Shown: piece by piece, positions 53,977 to 64,000 of the stretch
How the letters are laid out: every line of letters starts with the position of its first letter
How positions within the stretch are numbered: the stretch's first letter is position 1
DNA from: Phlebopus portentosus
Lineage: Eukaryota > Basidiomycota > Agaricomycetes > Boletales > Boletinellaceae
Direction: 5' to 3'
Assembly: GCA_037892935.1 (NCBI GenBank)
Contig: JAYXKI010000003.1
Location: forward strand, 2,852,001-2,916,000
Length of the DNA: 64,000 nt
The notes under the pieces: generated by a model
The model's input: the letters and a program-made list of their open reading frames with translations, nothing else
The model's database searches: none
What the model was told of the DNA's origin: nothing
Translations under genes and position numbers: made by a program

Positions 53977-56139
53977 TCATCGCGAATAAGGATGGTAGTT
54001 GTGTCCCCTCTGCGTCCTTTGAGGACCGATGCCCTGCGGTCCGCCTGAGCCTCCACGAGGTCCGCGAGGAGCGTTCATAGGCCCACTAGCGCCCATCATA
54101 CCAGCACTACCCATACCACCACGGCCGCCCATAGGAGTGCCCATGCCAATCATACCACCACCTCCTCCACTCCCCATACGGCCCATACCTCCTCCCATGC
54201 CTCCACTCATGCCACTCATTCCAGGAGTCATACCCATACCACCGCCCATACCTGCTCCCATTCCACCACCCATCCCGCCCATCATATTAGCCATGGCACC
54301 CATGTTGCCCATACCTCCCATCCCGGCCGCACCTCCAAACTGCTGGAACATACGCGTGTAGAGCTGCGCGAGGGCCTGCGGGTCGAAAGGTGTCCCCCCT
54401 GCCGCTGCTCCAGTGGCTTGACCGGTCTGTGCGCTCGCAGCAGCTGCGAAACCGCCGCCACTAGCGCCGCCGCCTGTCCCGTAGGAGTCACTGTGCTGCC
54501 CGCCGTTGTAGCCTCCGCCTCTGGGATGGAAGGTACCTCCTCCATCACCCTCGCGTTGATGACGAGGTTGAGCAAGCTTGACGTCAATCTGCGGAGAAAG
54601 AGTAATGAGTCACTCAAATCTCAGGAAAGTATTACAAGCACTTGCCATCTTGCCATCAATCTCAAGATTCCCAAAACCAAGAAGAGGTTCAACGTTCGTA
54701 TTCTCAAATGAGACGAAGCCGAAACCCTTGCTCCTCCCTGTCTCGCGGTCAAGCATGACCGTGGAATCAATGACCGTCCCATATTGCGAGAAGTATTCGC
54801 GCATTGATTCCGACGTGACCGTCCCCGCTAAACCACCTATGAAGAGCTTCTGGGCCTTCTGGTGCTCTGACCTAGGGATTGCACGTTTCGGGTCGATCTA
54901 GTTATTAATGAAATGAAGCACAAAAGCTTAGAAGATCTCTTCGTGTCGTTAATAATTATATATTCACTCACTATTTTACCATCTAAAACATGCTCACGGA
55001 CCATTACAGCATTTACCGAAGCAGGATCTTCGAATGTGAGAAATGCAAAGCAACGCGAACGACCAGTAGCGTCCCTCATGATGGTACAAGCCTCGACTCT
55101 TCCGAATTTTTCAAAGTACTTCTTCAGACCCTCTACATTGGACGAGATAAGTTTAGTCGGACTATGTATCAAAATAAAAAGGAGAATGACTAGCTACCAT
55201 CTGTAGTATCCCAATTTAAGCCACCAATGAACATTTTCCTGGATATAATATATTATTGTAAGTTACGGTATTCTGGGATTCGGGAAATCGATCAAATTCG
55301 AAGTTGACTTGGGCGCAAAGCATCATCATCGCATTCGTTCGGCCGGCTAAACCGCTAGATACGTTAACGACGACACTGGAGCAGAACAATGTACTTGTCT
55401 GTCTCTTTCTGTCTAGGGAAGTCTCCTAGCCTAGCCTAGTCGAAGGGATGCAAAGCCTACGGAAAGCTACTCAAGCCAGTCGCGACTAAAGCCGGCGCGA
55501 GGCGGGTGGATACGACAAGAGGTGATTCTACCACGAAACAGCTAACAGCTATCGTCCGCAGATACTTCCGGGTCCCAACTTGAACTACCCAAAAACAGCG
55601 GGAAGATGGCTCGACTTCCCGGCCCTGACCCAACACCCCAGAAAGCACTAAACACTACGATAGTACTCACCCTTCATCCTTCATCTCCGACGGCCTGATA
55701 TGTCGATCCACAATGGGCAGAGAGGGAATGCTCTGCTGATTCAGGTCGCGCTGTGGCTGATTCTGATAACCCTGATTGATTCTTGATGAGTAGTCTGGAG
55801 TAGAAGACTGGTAAGACTGAATCGGCTGGGGTGCATTCCCATTTGTGAATGTTGGTATTGGCGAAGTCTCTTTCTGGTCAGTAGACGTTTGAGGTGGCGG
55901 CGGAGACTTGGCCTGCTCATTTGCAGCCGGTGTGGCGGTAGCGGTTGGAGTCGACGACTCCGCTGGCTTTTCAGGGGGCTGTTCCTCCGATTTTGTATCT
56001 TTCGCCTCCTCTGTCGGGACAGAGAAGTCGTTCTCGTCGCCATAAAGATCTAAGTTGTGGCTCAAAAATGAGGAAAGCTCATTCATTGCCGAGCTTTTGT
56101 GCACTTACCTCCGTACAAGTCAGCGTCGAGGTCGGACAT
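53977..56139 (-). CDS. HRP1: Hrp1-like hnRNP with two RRMs
   Basis: RNA-binding protein resembling yeast Hrp1/Nab4, which binds the polyadenylation efficiency element with cleavage factor I. It starts MSDLDADLYG at 56139, joined to DLYGDENDFSVPTEEAKD and a Pro/Gln/Ser-rich region. RRM1 has KMFIGGLNWDTTD and RSRCFAFLTFEDPASV, then IDPKRAIPRSEHQKAQ. RRM2 has KLFIGGLAGTVTSESMREYF and GRSKGFGFVSFENTNVEPLL, then IDVKLAQPRHQREG. The tail contains Gln/Ala and FDPQALAQLYTRMFQQFGG, then ~90 residues of almost only Gly and Met, ending RGHNYHPYSR at 53977. The two RRMs and linker fit Hrp1; other yeast or animal two-RRM hnRNPs (DAZAP1-like) are the alternative. Introns are short. Confidence 0.85.
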
Positions 56140-56339
56140 AGTGGTAGAGGTCAGAGAGACGGATGACCCGGAATAGCCGCTCGACCTGATTTGTAAGGTT
56201 TCTTTGTAATCGTGGGACACATACTCCATATTAGAACACGTATATACTTGTAATGCTTGTAATGTAACAATCGCTACATAGGCGCCTGTACCATCTTGAC
56301 CTCCGACCACCATCTCATCAGGTGCGCCAACTACCAGTC
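56140..56339. promoter_or_regulatory. Divergent promoter region, HRP1/GH85
   Basis: 200 bases between two divergent starts; both promoters must lie here. No TATA box is clear. Confidence 0.45.
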
Positions 56340-58932
56340 ATGCCTATCAATGCAGACCAGGAGCCACGTTCTTCTATGTCTCAACCAAATTTCTTTGAGA
56401 ACCTTCAGCAATTCGATGAATATACATCGAAACCGAGGTATCAAACTGGATTAGAAGGCCTTCTGCGATATATTCCAAGGAATAAGAGTCAAGGACCTGC
56501 AAATGAGAATCGCGGAAAGCTCCTGGTACTTTATCATATAGCACTTGAAGCGCCAGACTTTCCATTCTGATAAAGACAAAAGGTCTGCCATGATTATAAG
56601 GTAAAGTGATCACATCTCGCCACATCACACACGTCAAACAGCACGACAGGGAGGCTACAATGAGAATCCATCCTCTCTGGCTTATACCTTCAATTTCTGG
56701 GACAGATGCGATACCTTCATCTAGTGCGTACTACATTTCTGATAGATGCCGGGTCTGTAAGGTCTTGTTGGCTATCCTCTGTTATCCAGTTTCTCCCATC
56801 AGAGGGTCTCTGTTCCGCCTCCAGCGTGGGTCAATGCCGCTCATAGACAAGGTGTCAAAATTGTCGGCGTTCTGTTAGTGAGGCCATTATTTCTTTTTTT
56901 AGAGACTTTCCGAGCCACTTTTGATTTATTAGAATATTTGAACATCAAGAGTCTATGGAAGACACACTGCGTCTACTCATCGGGAATATTTCACAGGCTC
57001 GGGCAGGACAACGAGCAGGACACGCCAATAATGGCCTCCCTATAACACGTCACTATGCGCGCTTACTTGCAGACCTTGCTCATGAGCGCGGATTTGATGG
57101 ATACCTGCTTAATTTTGAGTTTCCTTTTATTGGTCGTTCTGAACAGGCTCGCGCTGTCGAATCTTGGATCAGCCTGTTGAATACTGAGCTGAAGAAGAAA
57201 ATCGGAGACTACGCCGAAACAATTTGGTATATGTCTTAATTAATGATATCATAGTGTCTGCTGATACGTATGAATGGGTTAGGTACGACAGTGTAATCAC
57301 TACGGGCGCTTTGCGCTGGCAAGACCGACTAAACAGTCGTAATCTCTCATTTTTTCTCGCTTCAGACTCGTTCTTTACGAACTACACTTGGCCGGCACAA
57401 TTCCCATCTTTATCAGCGCAGTACTTTCTCGGTCTGGACTCGAAACACCTGCAGGGAAGTGATAAGACCTTGCAAGATGTTTATATAGGGATCGACGTCT
57501 GGGGCCGGGGCAGTCATGGAGGAGGAGGACTCGGTTCGTTTCGCGCAGCAGATCATATCGACCCGACTGGACTTGGATTGAGCATCGCGCTCTTTGGCCC
57601 TGCATGGACATGGGAAAGTGATGAAGGGAAAGAGGGGTGGAACTGGGAGAAGTGGTGGGAGCGCGAACGGACGCTTTGGGTTGGACCTGCGATTGAAGGC
57701 GCTCACGTTGAGGTTCCCGAACCTCCATTGCGCGAAGGGGAACAACCATGTCCCTATCCTCATAGCGCATTCAGACCAATGCGTGAATTCTTCGACTCTA
57801 AGCCTCCTCCTCAACCCGATCTCCTTCCTTTCTGCACATCATTTTGTCCTGGTGTGGGTCATGCGTGGTTTGTCGATGGCAAGAAGGTCATGCACAAAGA
57901 AAAAGGCTGGACAGATATCGACAAACAGACGTCGTTGGGCAATTTGCTCTGGCCGAGACCGAAAGTCGAGTGGGACGAGAATGATTCTGAAGAAGCATTA
58001 CCGAAGGTCAGCACGAAGTTGACGTTCGCGGACGCGTTCAACAGTGGATCGTCTGTAGTGATTAATCTTTCTGCGGAGGAGAGTCCTCAAGAAGGGACGG
58101 CATTCCGATGCCTCTGGATTCCGGTACAATCTATCGCCATGACTCCAGGCGGGCTTTACGAAGTGGAACTAGTATACAAAGTATCATGCGATAACAGCGT
58201 AGAGCTCGATGCTGCTTTGTCTGCGAAGGCTGAAACGGCAGTGGAGATCAAGCCGGTCTCCTCACTTGATCTCGAAAACGGATGGAGCAGGCTTTCTGTA
58301 ACTTGCAAGGCAATCGCTCCTGCCTCGGCCGGCTCCGGTTCCAACTCTAACACCGTAGCGAACATAGGTATCATCCTTGCTGTAGCCTCGGAAGAGGCCT
58401 CCCTTCCATATACTATCGACATCACACTCGGGCAACTGAGCGTCTCGCCCAAATCATCTCTGACAGGCTTATCTCCGTATGCAATGCGCCTGCTCTGGGC
58501 CGATTGCACTCGCGAAAATAGTCCAAACTCAAACCCGTCACAGTCAGAAACATTAATAATCACCTGGGAGTCGTGTATCTTGTATACCTCTCCTGCCATA
58601 GTCGGAAGCGACAATCCCGATCCTGAGGTACCGTTCCCACCTTGGACTCTCGATCGCTCACCGCATTGGATCCCTCGCCTGCAATACGCAAATATCTATG
58701 CTGAGAAAGGGGCGTGGAATATATATCCGTCGCAAGCTGCCGTATTTCTGGGCACGAGTGGGTGGGGCTCTGGGGCTCATACGGGTGCAGGACCAAACTG
58801 CTTCGTTTGGAGAGGAGTACATTGCCCGAAAAGTTGAAGGACGGCAAGGTGAGATTTTACGTGCAGGGAGTGACGGATAGAGGCTCTGTCCTGCCTTGGG
58901 GACGTTGCGCATTTGTAGATCTTGATCTCTAG
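56340..58932 (+). CDS. Endo-beta-N-acetylglucosaminidase (GH85)
   Basis: Predicted cytosolic ENGase, cleaving the chitobiose core of N-glycans. The ATG at 56340 gives MPINADQEPRSSMSQPNFFE, FDEYTSKPRYQTGLEGLLRY and IPRNKSQGPANENRGKLL; small exons then give VCHDYK and GGYNENPSSLAYTFNFWDRC. Next come FSHQRVSVPPPAWVNAAHRQ, IFEHQESMEDTLR and RGFDGYLLNFEFPFIG, the Asn-x-Glu catalytic pair of GH85. A long exon continues with RWQDRLNSRNLSFFLASDSF, YIGIDVWGRGSHGGGG and a C-terminal beta region. No signal peptide is seen, as for cytosolic ENGases. The last ~60 codons need a frame change: GKVRFYVQGVTDRGSVLPW at 58840-58930 is family-like but lies in another frame than the preceding exon. A ~37-nt intron near 58757 (GTGGGTGG...GTGCAG) or a frameshift would explain it. 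Confidence 0.82.
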
Positions 58933-59134
58933 GGATACAAAACAAGGGGATCTAGATGTTCTATTTGTCTTGACGAACAGTGTAGCATTCATTGTCTGGA
59001 TTTACGTTAGGTGTATATACATAAAATTTAGAGCTGGGCATATATCCTCGTTTCTGTTGGAGGATGGCCTACGATGTCCACACGAGAACAGAACAACAAA
59101 ACACAAGAAATGACCTCTTTTCCAGCTGCATGTC
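58933..59134. other. Convergent 3' flanks
   Basis: Short gap between convergent genes; nothing else recognised. Confidence 0.4.
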
Positions 59135-61276
59135 TCACATATCGCCGTCGACGACATTCGAGTATGATTCAGCCTCAGATGAGCTGTCGTAATAGTTTTC
59201 CGAATAGTCCGCAGTCATGTCAATTCCGATAGCTAAAAAGATACAGATCCATGAGACAGCGCAATTAACAATCCATGAGAGGACATACTGATGAATCCAA
59301 TAAGACCTTCATCGAGGCTGTCACCTAACATCTCGACTCTGCAATAATACTGATGAGAACCAGAACATAGAGGAGAGAAAAATAAATAAATAGAATTACT
59401 CACTCGACAATCGCACTGCTTCGATCAATACTCGCTCTCCTAAAGTCATCGTCTTCGTCATTCCTCGTCCGCGGTGCCTCAGTCAGACTATACGGTTCTT
59501 CCTCCAAAATCTTATCATTCCATTCTTCATCGAAGAACATCTGCCCAATATGTTTCAAGCTCCCTGAATGCGCGATAAGAGTGCCGTTGGGAGATTGTGA
59601 CCAGTCTGTATGCACCATGGTGTGGATGTGGATGGTACGGCCGGGGTAGAAGCCTGGGTAGAGTGTGCGCAGAGAGACTGTGCCAGTGGAATCGGTTGAA
59701 TACCCTCCACGGAGCCAGGTATTGTTGGTCGTACCAGGCCCACTCCCTGGAGGTGGACCGCCTCGTCCGGGGCCGCCGGGTCTTCTGCCTGGACTATCGC
59801 CCGGACGACCGGGGGACCCGGAGGGCGGCGATCGGGAGGGGGCCGTGTGGAGGAGGTGGGCCGTGTGGAGGAGGTGGGCCAGGCGGAGGAGGCGGAGGAG
59901 GTGGGCCATGAGGAGGAGGGCCAGGCGGAGGAGGCGGAGGAGGCAGGCCAGGTGGAGGCGGCGGGAAAGGTGGAGGCGGCGGGAAAGGTGGAGGAGGCAG
60001 GCCAGACGGAGGAGGTGGAGGAGGCGAGCCAGATGGAGGAGGTGGAGGAGGCGAGCCAGGTGGAGGAGGCGGGAAAGGTGGAGGAGGCAGGCCAGACGGA
60101 GGCGGCGGCGGAGGCGAGCCAGATGGAGGAGGCGAGCCAGGTGGAGGAGGCGGGAAAGGCGGAGGAGGCGGGAAAGGTGGAGGAGGCAGGCCAGACGGAG
60201 GAGGCGGAGGAGGCGAGCCAGATGGAGGAGGCGGGGGAGGCGAGCCAGATGGAGGAGGCGGGAAAGGTGGAGGAGGCGGGAAAGGTGGAGGAGGCGGGCC
60301 AGGCGGAGGAGGCGGAGGAGGCAGGCCATGTGGAGGAGGCGGGCCAGGCGGACGAGGCGGGCCATGTGGAGGAGGCGGGCCAGGCGGACGAGGCGGGCCA
60401 GGCGGAGGAGGCGGAGGAGGCAGGCCATGTGGAGGAGGCGGGCCAGGCGGACGAGGCGGGCCAGGTGGAGGAGGCCGGGGTGGATGGTCATGATCATCGG
60501 GGGGACCTCCCGGACGTCTTCCGGGAGGACGTCCGTTCATCTTGGTCTCGAATGAACCATAGAAGCCTGCTGCGTTGGCTGCATATGCATAGAATCAATA
60601 CAAATATGAGATAAGAGAAAGCGTTACGAACGACTCCAAATCTCGACGAATGCACTCGGAACAGGCTCGCAGGTCGCAGTATCAATGACACCAATATCAA
60701 GTGTGATTACTACACCCCTACATCGTACAAATCGAACATCATCAGCCTTCATGTCTCCCAAAGTGAAATCGATCGAGCATGCTCACTGCTGATCCTCAAC
60801 AAGATCCGTCCTTACAAGCTCATTGTTCACATAATATGGAACCTCTTCAATTTCGGGCTCAGTCACACACGTAGACTCTCTCAAACCATTACCACTGAAG
60901 GGGAATTGTTCGGAGAAGGAACGTTTCTTTCGACGCGAAACGTGGAAGTCGTTGATGGAAGAAGCGCAGCCTCGCGCAGCGAGGTGGCGCTTGTTTGCCA
61001 GATGCTAGAATAATGGATATTTTCAATGTGGGAATAAAAGTTGAACGTTAAGGAATAGATACCTCTCTACGAACTAGCTCGGCCCTAGAGACTCGTCCAG
61101 AAAATTGTTCTGGATGAGCTGTAGCACACAGCAAGATGAGAATAGCACCACAAGTCCCCGATATTAATCCCAAGGCTATGCTCACCATCAACAACTTGAA
61201 GAAGCAACCCGGCAGCAAGCAGCGCAATAAACACGCTCCCGAGAGAGAGTCGCAGGGTGTGTTTCCCGGGCAACAT
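59135..61276 (-). CDS. Secreted intradiol dioxygenase-like protein
   Basis: Resembles extracellular intradiol ring-cleavage dioxygenases, Fe(III) enzymes opening catechols. The start at 61276 gives a signal peptide, MLPGKHTLRLSLGSVFIALL followed by AAGLLLQVVDA, and a pro-like basic segment (SRRKKR). Then VTEPEIEEVPYYVNNELVRT, TCEPVPSAFVEIWS and NAAGFYGSFETKMNG follow. After the Pro-codon repeat (59830-60540) the domain resumes: NNTWLRGGYSTDSTGTVSLR, TLYPGFYPGRTIHIHTMVHT with ligand-type Tyr and His residues, and GQMFFDEEWNDK. Two small exons add MLGDSLDEGLIGFI and TIGIDMTADYSENYY, stop at 59135. The upstream, longer Met (61579) was not used because it precedes the signal peptide. Whether the repeat is translated or an intron is unresolved; see findings. 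Confidence 0.8.
59830..60540 (-). repeat. GC-rich Pro/Gly codon repeat in intradiol gene
   Basis: About 700 bases of short imperfect units (GGAGGAGGCGGA, GGTGGAGGAGGC, CAGACGGAGG, CGGGAAAGGTGG and the like on the + strand). On the minus strand one frame reads PPPPPPSGSPPPPPPSGLPP, PPPPFPPPPPF and PPPHGPP patterns for about 245 codons. All six frames lack stops, so open frames here (Glu-rich or Arg-rich on +, Leu-rich on -) are uninformative. It lies between GFYGSFETK and NNTWLRG, where the family usually has a short linker. Confidence 0.75.
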
Positions 61277-61695
61277 ACTGAAGGGATTCAAGAGGGGACA
61301 TAGCATCAAATCCTCCGGAACCGTATAAATACGCTTGGAAGACGGCATTATTAGCGCTGCGGAAACACTTCGAAAGGCGTCCGGCGTTGGATCAGCTCTG
61401 ATAACGATAACAAGGGCCGTGCGCTGCGCAGCAGAGGTCGGATGCCGATGAATTGATGGACCAAACGAACCTGACATTCCGGTCCTGGCCCACACCCGAT
61501 CAGGCAGCCCGAGGGCGGAGTTAAATATCCTCTGTTTTGCCATTTTGCTTGTTTGTTCTAAATACACAAACAACATCATCGCGACGCACTACAGCCTAAG
61601 GGAATCCAATGCCTATCTATAACTAGATGATCGATGTGCGTGATAAGATCTCTGTAGATTTATTCAAAAATAGTCAGTCAGACAGCGACGAGAAG
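61277..61695. other. Intergenic
   Basis: Promoter side of the dioxygenase-like gene and 3' flank of the IMPDH gene. An in-frame extension upstream of the signal peptide is open but looks non-coding. Confidence 0.4.
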
Positions 61696-63609
61696 TCAAG
61701 CAAATAGTCTCTTCGTGTACCTGCAGCAAGTCAGAGAAAATACTCATTCACGATGCACCATAGGCAAGGACTGTTACTTACGAATGCAGCCCATGAACAC
61801 CTCCCTCAATTTGTGCACTCGCCGTGCGCAGCTCAAAGCGGACCTTGCCCTCCCGCACAGCGTCCTGCATTTCGCCAATGCTACGATATCCAATGTCCTG
61901 CAGTGAGTGCTGCAGGCCCGCATGTAGGTACGGAAGGAACTGTTTAACGGAACCCTTATCCTGAACGTCACCCGAAACGCCCTGTGCAACTTTGACAGCG
62001 CTCGCTTCGCTGAAGTAACGCGAGGTCGCGGCGTTTTCTTGGATATAATTCTGTATGCCGTTTGGCTGCGCCTTGCCAGTACCGCTGGAACCGGGCTTTC
62101 CTTGTTCCATAGCCTCGATGCTGCCCATTCCGCGATACGCCTTTACACGCTTACCCTCATGGTAGAAATACTCTCCGGGTGCTTCGGCCGTACCTGCGAG
62201 CAAGCCTCCCATCATCACCGCACCTGCTCCAAGAGCGATAGCTTTGACAATGTGCCCTACGTTACTGATTCCACCGTCCGCGATGACTGGAACGCCAAAG
62301 TGCCGTGCAAATTCTGCGACGGCGTAAACAGCTGTAGCTTGCGGGCGACCAACGGCCATGACCTCCTGCGTGATACAGATACTACCCGAACCCATACCAA
62401 TACGGAGCCCGTCTGCACCTGCCGCAATTAGCGATGCAGCCTGCTCCCGCGTGACAACATTTCCAGCAATAACTTCGAGGTGCGGGTACGTCCTCTTGAT
62501 CCATTCTATCATCTCGATTTGGAAGACAGAGTTACCTTGCGAGGAGTCAATGACGGCGATGTCCAGTCCCGCATCGACGAGCAGAGCAAGGCGCTGCCTA
62601 TCGATGGGACGTGTACCAATTGCCGCTGCAGCGTAAAGTTGCTTGCTCTCTGGCAACTTCGAAGCAAGTGGATAGTTCTGGTTCTTCAGCAGGTCCGAGC
62701 GAGCGAGGAGCGCAACAAGGTTGCCTTCCCTGTCGACAATGGGAAGTTTTCCCTTCTTGGAGTCGCGAAGGATTTCATTGGCTTGCTGTAAAGTGATGCC
62801 TACGGGTGCGGTAACGAGGTTCCTCGTCATGACCTCCGTCAGAGGTGTCGACGGGTCGCGGAACTGCACGTCTCGGTTCGTGACAATACCCAGAAGCTTT
62901 CCACCAAGAGCGCCAGTGTCTATGAATTTCAAAATTAGTATTGTGACTTTTACGTGCTCAGAAGAAGAATCAGATAATTTTATCAATGTTATCTACTTGT
63001 CACGCAGAACTACCGCGTTTATTCAGTAGAACGAAGGTTAAAAAGGAAATAATTCATCACATCACAAACGGTAAAAACGCAACTGATGCTCACCAGTAAT
63101 GGGAATACCGCTAAATCCATGGCGCGCTTTAATGTCCAGAACGTCCTCCACGATGTGATCGATTGAAAGGACGACGGGATCAGTGATGAAGCCATTCTCG
63201 TGCCTCTTTACGGCACGGACCATCGCCGCCTGGGCGCTCGCAGGCTGATTGTGATGGATAACGCCAATTCCTCCCAGCAGCTATCCACAATTCCACTTCT
63301 CAGTACACTACCACAGAGACGAGGATGCTGACTCACCGCCATTGCGATAGCCATCTCCTTCTCTGTGACAGTATCCATAGGACTACTCATGAACGGGGTT
63401 TTGAGAACGACATTACGCGTGATGCGCGTCTCTGTTACGACTTCTTGAGCAGCAAAATCGATCTTTCCAGGAAGGAGGAGGAAGTCATTGTACGTGAGTC
63501 CGCCATGTCTTTCTGAGTTCATGAGCTCCGGCGCAGATAACCCGTCTGCTCTCCTGTACGTCTCAAGGAACTGAAGCGCATCCCTTGGACCCAAGTAGCT
63601 CGTCGACAT
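61696..63609 (-). CDS. IMD: Inosine-5'-monophosphate dehydrogenase
   Basis: Converts IMP to XMP with NAD, the committed step of guanine nucleotide synthesis. It starts [20 protein letters not shown] at 63609, followed by [17 protein letters not shown] and [20 protein letters not shown]. Two CBS repeats include HGFSGIPIT and [20 protein letters not shown]. The barrel core has [32 protein letters not shown] and [17 protein letters not shown] with the catalytic Cys, [33 protein letters not shown] and the flap with [10 protein letters not shown]. The C-terminus is [18 protein letters not shown], then, over a ~60-nt intron, YTKRLFA with a stop at 61696. After [11 protein letters not shown] the usual A-C-G-R-P-Q is A-V-G-R-P-Q, a second Cys replaced by Val. 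Cytosolic tetramer in the family; full length. Confidence 0.93.
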
Positions 63610-63823
63610 GGCTGATCCTGAGAGGTAAGGAAGACTTGGAGAAAGGATGGGAGTGAACTCCAGGATTGTAACCAGTTTTCACGTTTCTGAATTTATGTGT
63701 CGAGCAGTTTAGGTCACGTGCGGTATGATAACCTTGCCACCAAATAAAGCAAGTAATTCACGTCGATCGCACTAGGTTGATCTGCGCTACTTGTACCTTT
63801 GCCTCTTCTCTCCTGAACACGCT

Positions 63824-64000
63824 ATGGAGACCTCCCCTTCAGAGGCTGACTCTGCTCGAAACTGGGACAAAAACGCATCTGTTGGGGATCAAATAATCTC
63901 TATCGTGCTTCAGACGCTTCACTGCTTCGAGTCTCACATCACACCACTCGACATCGTCATAGCTATCCTCACCTCAAAAGACAAATACGAGCAAGTCAAA
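63824..64000 (+). CDS. Partial unidentified gene, cut by window edge
   Basis: An ATG at 63824 opens a frame of 59 codons to the window end, METSPSEADSARNWDKNASV, DQIISIVLQTLHCFESHI and TPLDIVIAILTSKDKYEQVK. No stop or splice site appears. The acidic, Ser-rich start and amphipathic helix look coding. No family recognised. It is divergent from the IMPDH gene. Confidence 0.5.
   Translation, partial: METSPSEADSARNWDKNASVGDQIISIVLQTLHCFESHITPLDIVIAILTSKDKYEQVK

Noticed and set aside
54029..54361. Pro/Ile/Met-rich frame on the + strand
   Set aside because: It is the antisense of the Gly/Met-rich Hrp1 tail; the RRM exons set the coding strand as minus.
59850..60480. Regular short repeats that could suggest a CRISPR-like array
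   Set aside because: Units are 9-18 bases, imperfect and contiguous without unique spacers, within a eukaryotic gene; it is a codon-level tandem repeat.
59597..60614. Long + strand frames rich in Glu/Ala or Arg and a minus frame rich in Leu/His/Arg
   Set aside because: All six frames are open because the GC-rich repeat lacks stop triplets. Flanking dioxygenase-like exons fix the coding strand as minus and favour the Pro frame or an intron.
61277..61579. Upstream extension of the dioxygenase-like protein from a Met at about 61541-61579
   Set aside because: It would bury the signal peptide that starts at 61276; the extension lacks family features.
1..64000. tRNA or rRNA genes
   Set aside because: No segment with both A- and B-box-like sequences in tRNA spacing or any rRNA-like stretch was noticed by eye; a covariance-model scan would be decisive.

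Overview
This window looks like a nuclear contig from a filamentous basidiomycete, most likely an Agaricomycete. The evidence is gene-dense DNA on both strands, about 50-nt GT-AG introns in nearly every gene, intergenic gaps of 0.2-1 kb, and fungal eukaryotic proteins (RFC1, Yta7/ATAD2, Rna14, Hrp1, Hap5, IMP dehydrogenase). Reading frames were joined by eye across GT-AG introns, so exon borders are interpretations and weakly supported ends are flagged. No tRNA, rRNA, CRISPR array or intact transposon was recognised.

Layout. 0.7-3.4 kb: SAMHD1-like HD-domain dNTPase (+). 3.9-6.0 kb: family-1 UDP-glycosyltransferase (-). 6.4-7.1 kb: probable MFS transporter relic (-). 7.4-11.2 kb: replication factor C large subunit (-). 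12.1-13.4 kb: arylamine N-acetyltransferase-like protein (+). 13.5-15.1 kb: secreted GH43 arabinanase-like enzyme (-). 16.5-28.3 kb: an expanding and decaying family of DUF6593-like genes, with four copies on the + strand, two on the - strand and two relics, surrounding an SH3 protein (24.2-25.5 kb). 28.9-34.2 kb: Yta7/ATAD2-type bromodomain AAA ATPase (-). 34.4-35.4 kb: PdxT/Sno glutaminase (-), divergent from methylthioadenosine phosphorylase (35.8-36.8 kb, +). 38.3-39.2 kb: Hap5/NF-YC (+). 39.6-40.5 kb: short-chain dehydrogenase (+). 40.6-41.4 kb: O6-methylguanine-DNA methyltransferase (-), divergent from an unrecognised acidic protein (41.7-43.3 kb). 43.9-46.9 kb: Rna14 (-). 47.4-53.7 kb: a coiled-coil gene of about fifty exons. 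54.0-56.1 kb: Hrp1-like RNA-binding protein (-), divergent from a GH85 endo-beta-N-acetylglucosaminidase (56.3-58.9 kb). 59.1-61.3 kb: secreted intradiol dioxygenase-like protein carrying a large proline-codon repeat (-). 61.7-63.6 kb: IMP dehydrogenase (-). The right edge cuts an unidentified + strand gene.

Most genes are independent housekeeping or lifestyle genes; there are no operons. Two loose themes appear: RNA 3'-end processing (Rna14 and Hrp1 are known partners in yeast CF IA/IB, about 7 kb apart here) and salvage or nucleotide metabolism (SAMHD1-like, MTAP, IMPDH, PdxT). 

The most remarkable object is the 47.4-53.7 kb gene. Between 49376 and 50890, nineteen consecutive exons alternate strictly 29, 34, 29, 34 ... 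nt with introns of about 50 nt. Each 29+34 pair encodes 21 residues, exactly three coiled-coil heptads, and several downstream exons are exactly 63 nt, as if the pair had fused by intron loss. The same protein ends in two copies of an unfamiliar Cys2/His2-like motif. The second notable system is the DUF6593-like array, with shared promoters, predicted N-myristoylated starts, Gly/Ala tails often ending near a Cys, and traces of recombination.
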